From Pirellulales bacterium (GTDB taxonomy: Bacteria; Planctomycetota; Planctomycetia; Pirellulales; JAICIG01): a DNA stretch of 64,000 nucleotides. The stretch covers positions 41,386-105,385 of the forward strand of contig DATLUO010000063.1 in NCBI GenBank assembly GCA_035533075.1. The letters run 5' to 3'. The notes below the pieces were generated by a model that worked only from the letters and a program-made list of their open reading frames with translations, searched no databases and had not been told where the DNA came from. A program made the position numbers and the translations under genes. Below, piece by piece: positions 45,553 to 53,959 of the stretch. Numbering within the stretch: the stretch's first letter is position 1; the number at the start of each line of letters is the position of its first letter.

Positions 45553-45580
45553 AAAGCCTTGCGATTTCTCGCAAGGCTTT
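45553..45580 (-). terminator. Intrinsic terminator, best on the minus strand
   Basis: AAAGCCTTGCGA, loop TTTC, TCGCAAGGCTTT form a 12-bp stem. Read on the minus strand it is followed by a run of six T, and on the plus strand by TTTCTT. It can therefore end the HTH gene from the left and a minus-strand transcript arriving from the right. Confidence 0.75.
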
Positions 45581-45586
45581 CTTCAG

Positions 45587-45600
45587 TGGAGGCGGCGGGG
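45587..45600 (-). other. Possible tmRNA/tRNA 3'-end scar
   Basis: On the minus strand the bases CCCCGCCGCCTCCA directly precede the terminator. This matches the usual 3' end of tmRNA (…CGCCGCCTCCA), but the rest of a tmRNA or T-arm is absent to the right. It looks like the end left when an element integrated into, or removed, an ssrA-like gene. The short length makes chance possible. Confidence 0.3.
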
Positions 45601-45674
45601 AGCGGCAAATCCAGCCGCTCACTCGTTGCTTATCCTTTCATGGCAGTGCTTTACGGCGGCTACCTAGCTGGGTC

Positions 45675-46060
45675 GTGGAAATACTCTCCTTATTGGAACG
45701 CAGCGACATCCCGACCCAATGGGATTTCGACGTCTCGTCCGTCAAGTCGCCCGACGCCGCGCTAGGTTTAATTCAATTGTCGGTGCTCCTCTGCCCCGAC
45801 GACGATTCGGCGGTTTCCGGGCGGGGAGACCTGAGTTATGTGGTCAATGGCGGCTTCGGCTGGACGCGACCGTCCGATTGTCCGGTCGCGGTGCTGGCGG
45901 GAATGCATACGGTTCCATTCGACCTGAATGGGAACGGCGTCACCTGCCCGACCGGTCCACAATCGGACGGCGGCCCCACAGACCGGGCGATCTACTTCCA
46001 GACGGGGCTGTTCTTCGTCGAGAACTGGCCCGTGGCCTCACAAACTCCCGCATCATTGAA
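45675..46060 (+). pseudogene. DUF1559 (pseudopilin-like) relic
   Basis: The plus strand reads WDFDVSSVKSPDAALGLIQL, LLCPDDDSAVSGRGDLSYVV and NGGFGWTRPSDCP, then DRAIYFQTGLFFVENWPVAS. These are consecutive blocks of DUF1559 proteins (type II secretion pseudopilin-like, hugely expanded in planctomycetes). The N-terminal prepilin helix and the C-terminal part are missing. Confidence 0.6.
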
Positions 46061-46185
46061 CGCTGCGTCAGCCGCCTGCAAGCTGGCGCCCTATGCCGGC
46101 GCGGCGGGATTCCTGCGGCTGCCTGCGCCGAGATCCGGCTTAGTCAGCCGGTCCCGGCGGGGACCGCTGGAGGTGTCCCTGACGC

Positions 46186-46775
46186 ATGTTAGCGGCACCA
46201 CCTGCGGAGACCGTCGATGGGTTGCACCGACACGCATGCCGCGCCTCGCCAGCCGCTCGCTGGATTCGCGGCGTAGCCGCACTGCTGGCAGCCACGCATG
46301 CGTTGTTGCTCGGGTGCTTGGCCGTGGTCGCGGCGCCAACGTGCGACGAGCCGTTTCACCTCGCGGCGGGCGTTCGGCGGCTCGAGTCAGCAACGTTCGG
46401 TCTCGACTTGGGCAATCCGCCTTTGGTTGGCACGATTGCCGCGCTGCCGCTGCTCTTCACCGAATTGCGGCCTCATCGCTAACGCGACCGCGGCTTGGCG
46501 TCTTGACGGGCGCAGCGCTGCTTTGGTCGATCGTTAGCGCCTTGGCCGCGTATCCACACTGTCTATCGTACTGTAACGAGTTGGCCGGCCGGTCCGGCGA
46601 GGGTTGGTACGCAATCAGCGTCAACCTCCTGCACGGACTTCCGTGCAGCGCGGCAGACGGAAAAGGGGGGTGGAAAGGAATAACAGCGGGCCAGTATTCT
46701 TACTTCCGGGCGTGGCGGCCGGCGGCGCGCGCCGGTTACTCCATCCGTATTTATCACCGCCCGCCCTCGCCATAA
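46186..46775 (+). pseudogene. GT39-type glycosyltransferase relic with large internal deletions
   Basis: The first part reads AALLAATHALLLGCLAVVAA, PTCDEPFHLAAGVRRLESAT and LDLGNPPLVGTIAALPLLF, the N-terminal DE-containing loop of GT39 enzymes, and then stops. Another frame carries the C-terminal blocks SALAAYPHCLSYCNELAGRS, YAISVNLLHGLPCSAADGKG and GQYSYFRAWRPAARAGYSIR. The catalytic middle (several hundred residues) is gone. Confidence 0.6.
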
Positions 46776-46813
46776 CCAGTCCGACGCGCCGGATGCGTGC
46801 CACGTTCGCGGCC

Positions 46814-49800
46814 TTACCCGGTAGAACTTGTCGCATTCTTCTTCTTCATTCGGGCCCACTGCCAAGTCCAGACGACCGTCACCGAGAGACTGAGCGCCGC
46901 AAAATAGGGGGCCCTCTCGTCACCTTCCAGCGCGAACCAACCTTCCACCGCGGCCGCCACCAAACCCATCAGGGCGACCATCGCCTTGCCCATCAGCGAC
47001 CAGTACACCATCCGCTGCTGGTGTTTGTCGAGCGCGGAGCGCGCATTGAGGTTGGCGATTTCGCGCATGGCCGACAGATCGGCCGACAGCTCCGGCGCAG
47101 GGGCGCGGCGCACCATCTCGCTCGGATCGCGCAGCTTTACGGGCGGCAAAGCTTCGGCCTCCGGTTCCACCGCGGTCTCGGCCACCGTGTCCGCCAGCGA
47201 CTCTTCGACGGCCGGACGCGGTCGGGGCGCATCCTCCGGGACTGCCGCGTAGCCCGGCTTGCCCAAGCGCGCCATGAGTTGGGCCATATAGGCGTCGATC
47301 GAATCCTCTTCGTCCTCGTGGCCCGCGGTCCTCGGCCGGGCCTCGCAAGCGTTTTGCGCGTCGGAGCTTTCTCCCCCCGCCTCGGGCGGTGAGGGCGCAT
47401 TTCGCTCGCGGTCGTCTTGCTCGTCCGTGTCCGACGACAGGCCGAAGCGGCTGAGAAGATCGGCCGTGCTCACAGAAGCGTCCGGCGAGGGGGCTTCGAA
47501 GGCGACTTCAGCCGCGTCGGGCTGGCTGGGCGCCGCAGCCGTATCCGCCGGCGCCAAGAAGCTCTCGACGATCTCGCCCAAGGGCGAAGCCGGCGGATTA
47601 TTCACCTCGCGTTCCGCCGTCTCCGCCGGCGCTTCCGCTTGCGTGTCGGGTTCTTGCGGTTGCCGCTGCCGAAACTCGTCCCATTGCCGGCGCTCTTCCT
47701 CGAACCGGCTTTGGGCCGCCTGCAGCTCATTGGTCAGTTCCACCAACTGCAACTGATCTCTCCGGACCGCCGCTCGCTCTTCCTCGACGGCGCGCTGTGC
47801 CGTAGCCGCCTCTTGTTCCAGTTCGATGAGACGGGCCTGCAGCGATTGTGCTCGGTCGTGCCAAGCACCGCGCTCGCTCCCGATATGATGTTGAGCATCG
47901 GCCAGCTTCGTTTGGGTGCGTGACAGAGCTTCGGCGTGCCTGGCGGTCTCAGCTTCAAGCTCGACGAGACGCAGTTGAAGCGACTGCTCGCGGGTCTGTC
48001 CGGCGGCCTGCTCGTCGGCCAGAAGCTTTTGCGTGTTTGCCAGTTCGGCTTGCGTTCGCAACAGCGCCTCGGTCGTCTCCGCGTCTTGGGCTGTTGCGGC
48101 TTCCAGCTCGGCCATACGGGCTTGTAGCGATTCCTGTCGGGCCTGCGACGCGGAACGCTCGTCGGCCAGAAGCGTTTGAGTGTTCGCCAGTTCGGCTTGC
48201 GCTTGCGATAGCGCCTCGGCGGTCTCCGCGTGCTGGGCCCTTTCGGCTTCCAGCTCAACGACACGGCTTTGCAGCGACTCCTGGCGGGCCTGCCACGCGT
48301 AACGCTCATCGGCCAGAAGCGTTTGGGTGTTCGCCAGTTCGGCTTGCGCTTGCGACAGTGCCTCGGCGGTCTCTACGTTTTTGGCCGTTTGGGCTTCCAA
48401 CTCAACGACACGGCCTTGCAGCGACTCCTGGCGGGCCTGCGCGGCAGACCGCTCGTTGGCCAGAAGCTGTTGCGTGCTCGCCAGCTCGGCTTGCGCGCGC
48501 GATAGCGCCTCGGCCGTCTCCGCGCTTTTGGCGGCTTCGGCTTCCAACTCGACGACGCGGCCTTGCAGCAACTCCTCGCGGGCCTGCCTCGCGGAACGCT
48601 CATCCGCCAGAAGCGTTTGGGTGTTCGCCAGTTCGGCTTGCGCTTGCGACAGTGCCTCGGCGGTCTCCGCATGTTGGGCCGTTTCGGCTTCCAACTCAAC
48701 GACGCGGCCTTGCAGCGACTCCTGGCGGGCCTGCCCGGCAGACTGCTCGTTGGCCAGAAGCTGTTGCGTGCTCGCCAGCTCGGCTTGCGCGCGCGACAGT
48801 GCCTCGGCGGTCTCCGCGTGTTGGGCCGTTTCGGCTTCCAACTCAACGACACGGCCTTGCAGCGACTCCTGTCGGGCCTGCCACGCGGAACGCTCGTCGG
48901 TCAGTAGCTTCTCCGTGTTTGCTAACTCGGCTTGCGTTCGCGACAGCGCCTCGGCGGTCTCCGCGTGTTTGGCCGTTTCGGCTTCCAACTCGACTATGCG
49001 GCCTTGCAGCGATTCCTGTTGGGCCTGCCACGCGGAACGCTCGTCGGTCAGTAGTTTTTGGATATTCGCCAGTTCGGCTTGCACTTGCGACAGGACCTCC
49101 GCCGTCTTCGCATGCCTGGTAGTCTCAGCTTCCAGTTCGACGAGGCAGGCTTGCAGCGTTTGTTCACGCGTCTGCCCAGCGGTCTGCTCGTCGGCCAGTA
49201 GCTTTTGCGTAGTCGCGAGCTCGGCTTGTGTTCGCGAGAGCGCCTCGGCCGTCTCCACGTTTTTGGCCGTTTCGGCTTCCAACTCAATGACGCGGCCATG
49301 CAGCAATTCCTCACGGGCCTGCCACGCAGACCGCTCGCCGGCCAAGATCGTGTCTTGACGCGCCAACTCAACCTGCGAGCGGGATAAGGCTTGCGCCGTC
49401 TCGGCATACAGGACCGAGTCTGCCGCCAGTTCCACCACGTGCGCTTCGAAAGATTGCTCGCGGTCTTGCCAGGCCGCCCGTTCTCCGGCCAAGACCTGTT
49501 GTAGCTCTTCCAAGTCGGCCTGCGATCGTGCCAAGGCACCCGCCGTCTCCGCGTACAGCACCGAGTCGGCGGCCAGCTCGACGGTCCGTGCTTGCAAGGT
49601 TTGCTCGCGCTTTTGCCAGGCAGCTTGCTTCTCGTCGAGAAGACCCTGCACGTTGGCCAGATTTGCGCGCAGCCGGACAACCTCATCACGCGCCTCGGCC
49701 AGCTCCGCTTCCGCCACCTCTCGTTCAGCCAGCCTCGCTGCGGCGAATTGCTGGCGCTCTTCGGCGAGGCATCGCTCAACGCCGGCCAATTCGGCCACCA

Positions 49801-50545
49801 GCCGGGCATTCTGCTCGTGGGCCTGGGCCATCTCTCGGCCACCTAGTTGCCGCTCCGCCTCCAGAAGCCGCCGCACGTCGGCCAGTTGGCCTCCGAGACG
49901 GGCTAGCTCGGCCGTCGTTTCCGCCTGGCGGGTCTCGGCTTCCCGCTGTCGGCGCTGCCAGTCTGACCGCTCCGCCTCGTGGTCCGAGATCGTGCGCTGC
50001 AATTCCGCTTGCAGACGGCCGATCGCCTCCTCTGCGGCCCTTTGGCGATGGGCGGCCTGGGCGGTGCTGCCACTCGGCAAACCGCTTCGCTCGGCCGGTG
50101 GCCTCGATGGCAACACTTCGAAGGACAATGGACCCATCTGCAAAACATCGCCAGGCCGCAGAACCGCATCGTCGAATTCGCGGCCGTTCAGACGTGTCTG
50201 GGCTGCCAAGCGTCGCACCACAGTTCGGCGAGCGCCGCGCAGAATAAGGCAGTGCCAGGGCTCGATTCCCTGGCGGTCGAGCCGGACCGTGCAGCGCGGA
50301 TCGGTGCCGAACGTACACTTCGCGAATTCGACATCGACGATTCGACCGGCCCCCCCGTCGTCGATCATGCGCAACTTGAGCGTATCTGAGGAGCGACCGA
50401 GCAGTCCCTGCGGTGGCGAGAGCGTTGTGAGCATCATGGCATAGGCGGTTGACTTGAGAAGCCGACGGCGTTGGGTCGGGGGGACAGCAGGTAACGATTC
50501 CGGGCCGGGCACAGCGCGCAGTGCAAGTGCATTGGCTAAGGGCAT
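46814..50545 (-). CDS. Giant FHA-domain protein with 49-residue coiled-coil repeats and C-terminal membrane anchor
   Basis: A product of 1243 residues from ATG 50545; in-frame ATGs at 50437/50434 are alternatives that would start just before the FHA domain. The FHA phosphothreonine-binding domain spans about residues 55-145 (KLRMIDDGGAGRIVDVEFAK, then QGIEPWHCLILRGARR and RPGDVLQMGPLSFEVLP). From about 170 to 930 it is one long coiled-coil. About 12 tandem copies of a 49-residue unit, exactly seven heptads, can be counted (type AEALSRTQAELANTEKLLTD...). An acidic low-complexity region follows, then a conserved block DSIDAYMAQLMARLGKPGYA and two hydrophobic helices near the C-terminus (VALMGLVAAAVEGWFALEG, APYFAALSLSVTVVWTWQWA). 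It is probably a signalling scaffold at the membrane. Confidence 0.85.
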   Translation of the reverse strand: MPLANALALRAVPGPESLPAVPPTQRRRLLKSTAYAMMLTTLSPPQGLLGRSSDTLKLRMIDDGGAGRIVDVEFAKCTFGTDPRCTVRLDRQGIEPWHCLILRGARRTVVRRLAAQTRLNGREFDDAVLRPGDVLQMGPLSFEVLPSRPPAERSGLPSGSTAQAAHRQRAAEEAIGRLQAELQRTISDHEAERSDWQRRQREAETRQAETTAELARLGGQLADVRRLLEAERQLGGREMAQAHEQNARLVAELAGVERCLAEERQQFAAARLAEREVAEAELAEARDEVVRLRANLANVQGLLDEKQAAWQKREQTLQARTVELAADSVLYAETAGALARSQADLEELQQVLAGERAAWQDREQSFEAHVVELAADSVLYAETAQALSRSQVELARQDTILAGERSAWQAREELLHGRVIELEAETAKNVETAEALSRTQAELATTQKLLADEQTAGQTREQTLQACLVELEAETTRHAKTAEVLSQVQAELANIQKLLTDERSAWQAQQESLQGRIVELEAETAKHAETAEALSRTQAELANTEKLLTDERSAWQARQESLQGRVVELEAETAQHAETAEALSRAQAELASTQQLLANEQSAGQARQESLQGRVVELEAETAQHAETAEALSQAQAELANTQTLLADERSARQAREELLQGRVVELEAEAAKSAETAEALSRAQAELASTQQLLANERSAAQARQESLQGRVVELEAQTAKNVETAEALSQAQAELANTQTLLADERYAWQARQESLQSRVVELEAERAQHAETAEALSQAQAELANTQTLLADERSASQARQESLQARMAELEAATAQDAETTEALLRTQAELANTQKLLADEQAAGQTREQSLQLRLVELEAETARHAEALSRTQTKLADAQHHIGSERGAWHDRAQSLQARLIELEQEAATAQRAVEEERAAVRRDQLQLVELTNELQAAQSRFEEERRQWDEFRQRQPQEPDTQAEAPAETAEREVNNPPASPLGEIVESFLAPADTAAAPSQPDAAEVAFEAPSPDASVSTADLLSRFGLSSDTDEQDDRERNAPSPPEAGGESSDAQNACEARPRTAGHEDEEDSIDAYMAQLMARLGKPGYAAVPEDAPRPRPAVEESLADTVAETAVEPEAEALPPVKLRDPSEMVRRAPAPELSADLSAMREIANLNARSALDKHQQRMVYWSLMGKAMVALMGLVAAAVEGWFALEGDERAPYFAALSLSVTVVWTWQWARMKKKNATSSTG
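47790..49600 (-). repeat. 147-bp tandem coding repeats (about 12 copies)
   Basis: DNA repeats underlying the 49-residue coiled-coil units. The best-conserved copies lie at about 48150-49060. Each unit has the same order of short words (GCCTCGGCGGTCTCCGC, then CAGCGACTCCTGGCGGGCCT on the plus strand). The exact 147-bp period keeps the heptad register, so unequal crossing-over can change the length of the coil without breaking it. Confidence 0.75.
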
Positions 50546-51029
50546 TTAGCTTACCGGGACCAAGAGGCAAGTTTTGCCGTTGGATCGCCTTCCATCGGCA
50601 AAAACTGCAAATTCGGCTGCACATTGGTGACGGGTTTGCCGATTATCGGATAGCGTTTTGCGGCCTGCGGCAGGCGGCTCCAACGCGCCCCAAGTGTCCG
50701 GTGAAAAAAATGTTGGGTGGCTCCACGAGGGGCCGCGCCTGGCCGGGACTTGTGACCATAAACCATTGACGGACCGGCATTTATGCGTTTCCAAGCGGGC
50801 GGAGTGCTCCGCCCGCCTGGGCAATTTTTTTCCGACCCGATATGGCTTGCTTGCGTAGTATATTGTGGTTGCGGTCGAGCGGGTTCAAAACGGCGGAACC
50901 CGTGTGGCGGCAACCTTATGGGAACGGGATCGAGGTGTTTTTCTAGTTGCCGTCGATAGGTCGGGCGAAGAGCGAAGGGGGGCCGAACCCTCGTTGCCGC
51001 CCGGCATCGATCGGTCGAAGGTAATCTAC
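50546..51029. other. Gene-free stretch with one terminator-like hairpin
   Basis: No gene is supported. A GCGGGCGGAG/CTCCGCCCGC hairpin followed by a T-run sits at 50795-50831. Upstream of the DksA-type gene no clear promoter could be picked. Confidence 0.4.
50795..50831 (+). terminator. Intrinsic-terminator-like hairpin in a gene-free stretch
   Basis: A 10-bp GC stem (50795-50804 with 50807-50816, 2-base loop) is followed eight bases later by seven T (50825-50831). No plus-strand gene lies immediately upstream, so it may end a small RNA or guard the next gene from read-through. Confidence 0.45.
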
Positions 51030-51476
51030 ATGGCACGCAAAGATGCGATTCACAAGATGCGCGAGATTTTGGTGGTCCGGCGCGACGCACTGCGCAAGGC
51101 CCTCGCGGGAGATTTGAGCCTGTTGAAAGAGCTGCGCGAGCAAAGCGCCGGCGACGTGGTCGATTTCGCCCTCGATTCAGCCCAACACGAAATCAATTCG
51201 CAGTTGGCGGAGGTCGAAAGCCGGGAGTTGGCCAGCATCGAGAACGCCCTGGAGCGCATGCGCACCGGGCATTTTGGCGTTTGCGAGCAGTGCTCCGTCA
51301 GGATTCCCATGGCCCGACTGAATGCCCTGCCCTATGCCACGCTGTGCATCGAATGCCAGCGCGACGCCGAGCGGCAGGGCACGGTGGGCGGGTCGGAAGC
51401 CGACTGGGGCCGGCTGATGGACAGTTCGGGCGACGTGGAATTGTCGATCAACGACATTGAAATTGACGTTTCTTGA
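51030..51476 (+). CDS. TraR/DksA-type zinc-finger protein
   Basis: DksA-like proteins bind the secondary channel of RNA polymerase and modulate transcription with ppGpp. The N-terminal coiled-coil (KMREILVVRRDALRKALAGD with the later VESRELASIENALERMRTGH) is followed by the zinc finger CEQCSVRIPMARLNALPYAT plus CIECQ (C-x2-C-x17-C-x2-C). The coil-tip DxxDxA of canonical DksA is not clear; the region reads AGDVVDFALDSAQHEINSQL. The length is 148 residues. The HtrA-like gene starts 33 bases downstream in the same direction. Confidence 0.85.
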   Translation: MARKDAIHKMREILVVRRDALRKALAGDLSLLKELREQSAGDVVDFALDSAQHEINSQLAEVESRELASIENALERMRTGHFGVCEQCSVRIPMARLNALPYATLCIECQRDAERQGTVGGSEADWGRLMDSSGDVELSINDIEIDVS

Positions 51477-51508
51477 TTCTATTTCGAGACTCAGTCAGAA
51501 TACGTGGC

Positions 51509-52642
<1,134 letters not shown>

Positions 52643-52673
52643 CCAATCGCCGCGTGCCTGCGGGAATGCGGTC

Positions 52674-52701
52674 TGCGCGTCAGGCGACACGTTTGTCGCG
52701 T
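52674..52701 (+). repeat. 28-bp dispersed repeat, second copy
   Basis: TGCGCGTCAGGCGACACGTT followed by TGTCGCGT matches 2614-2641 (opposite orientation) with one mismatch. The core forms a GCGACA/TGTCGC stem. Confidence 0.6.
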
Positions 52702-52903
52702 CAGCGCGTTGCCAGCGGGCAGGAAACTGCGCGACGCCGGCGCCCGCCGATGCCGCGCGGTGCCGCCGCCGAGCGACCCCGACGTGATCGAAGCGGCGGC
52801 CGACCGGCAGATGTCGCACCTGCGCAGCTACGCCGGCGGGTTTCCTCAAGCCGCGATTTGCACTAGAATGCTTTTCGTTCTTTCTTGCTCACGTTGCATA
52901 CCC

Positions 52904-53860
52904 ATGCGACCTTCGCTTTGCCTAACGGTTCTCGTCTTCCTTGCCTCGCCGGCCATGGGCCAGGTCGTTTCGGAGGGGCCAAAAGACAATGGCCCGCAGC
53001 TTTCGCCGGAAAAGTCGGTCGAACAGTGGAAGACCGGGTTTATCGTAGCCGCCAAGTCCGGACCCTGTGGTGACATGCTGGGCAGCTTTACCTTGCCGGT
53101 CGATTGGCCCGAGCAGGATGTGCGAATCGTCAAGGAGGATTATTCGCCGCTGGCCCGTGTGAACGAACGGATGATCGCAACGGTGAAGCAAATGGTGGTC
53201 ACGATCGACCAGCTTCCCGCAGGCGACGAGGCGGCGGTGCTGGCCACCGTCGAAGTCACGCGACATCCGCTGCTGCCGCCCGCTCAGCCTTCCGCCCTGG
53301 TAAAAGCAAACCCAAAAAAGTTGCCGAAGGACCTGCGAATGTATCTCGGGCCCAGTCCGAGCATCGAAACCCAGCACGGCAAGATCAAGGCCCTGGCCAA
53401 GCGGATCGTCGAGGACGCATCGGGCGGGAGCGACTGGCAGAAAGTCGAGGCCACGTTCGATTGGGTGCGAAACAACATTAAAGTCCGTGAAGAACAGCCG
53501 CAGCCCAGCGCTTACCAAGCCCTGCGCGACAAGGTGAGCAACCATGAGGGACTCTGTTGGCTGTTCATCGCGCTCTGCCGGGCCAGCGAAATTCCTGCCC
53601 GCACCGTGTGGGTGCCCAAGTATTGCTATCCCGAGTTTTATCTGGCCGCAGCCGACGGAGAGGGCTACTGGTTTCCCTGCCGCGTGGCGGGCGTCCGCGA
53701 ATTCGGCGGCATCGACGAGCGGCGTCCGATTTGGCAAAAAGGCGACAACTTCCGGGTGCCCGAGCGGCCGCGCCAAGCCCTGCACTATCTGCCGCTCAAT
53801 CTAAGCGGCAAAGGCGGCAATCCCTCGGTGATTTTCGTCTGCGACCCGTTGGCGAAGTAG
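52904..53860 (+). CDS. Transglutaminase-like protein, exported
   Basis: ATG 52904 gives a signal peptide (MRPSLCLTVLVFLASPAMGQ). The transglutaminase-like core follows a helical region (WQKVEATFDWVRNNIKVREE) with the nucleophile block VSNHEGLCWLFIALCRASEI (C218), then PARTVWVPKYCYPEFYLAAA and GEGYWFPCRVAGVREFGG. In cysteine-type members the block after the strand reads 'HAWxEVY'; here it is CYPEFYL, so the catalytic His is not at its usual place. The protein may have lost protease activity or use another residue. The length is 318 residues. No neighbour suggests a substrate. Confidence 0.78.
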   Translation: MRPSLCLTVLVFLASPAMGQVVSEGPKDNGPQLSPEKSVEQWKTGFIVAAKSGPCGDMLGSFTLPVDWPEQDVRIVKEDYSPLARVNERMIATVKQMVVTIDQLPAGDEAAVLATVEVTRHPLLPPAQPSALVKANPKKLPKDLRMYLGPSPSIETQHGKIKALAKRIVEDASGGSDWQKVEATFDWVRNNIKVREEQPQPSAYQALRDKVSNHEGLCWLFIALCRASEIPARTVWVPKYCYPEFYLAAADGEGYWFPCRVAGVREFGGIDERRPIWQKGDNFRVPERPRQALHYLPLNLSGKGGNPSVIFVCDPLAK

Positions 53861-53959
53861 GGTGCCCTTCACGGGGTGGACTTTTCGCGGGCTGCGTGGT
53901 GCAATGATGTTCCAGGGACATGCGCATTGAAAAACGGCTGGTAGGTAAGGGTGTTGGCC

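Noticed and set aside
45587..45600. A complete tmRNA or tRNA gene on the minus strand
   Set aside because: Only about 14 bases match a 3' end. No T-arm, tag reading frame or 5' half can be found to the right.
47848..49122. Long plus-strand ORF (424 residues) opposite the FHA/coiled-coil gene
   Set aside because: It is the mirror of the 147-bp coding repeats. Its protein is a monotonous Arg/Pro/Ala repeat with no fold, whereas the minus frame has an FHA domain and perfect heptads.
46814..50545. Assembly artefact creating the tandem repeats
   Set aside because: The copies differ at many positions in a way that keeps heptads. A collapsed or duplicated assembly would give identical copies.
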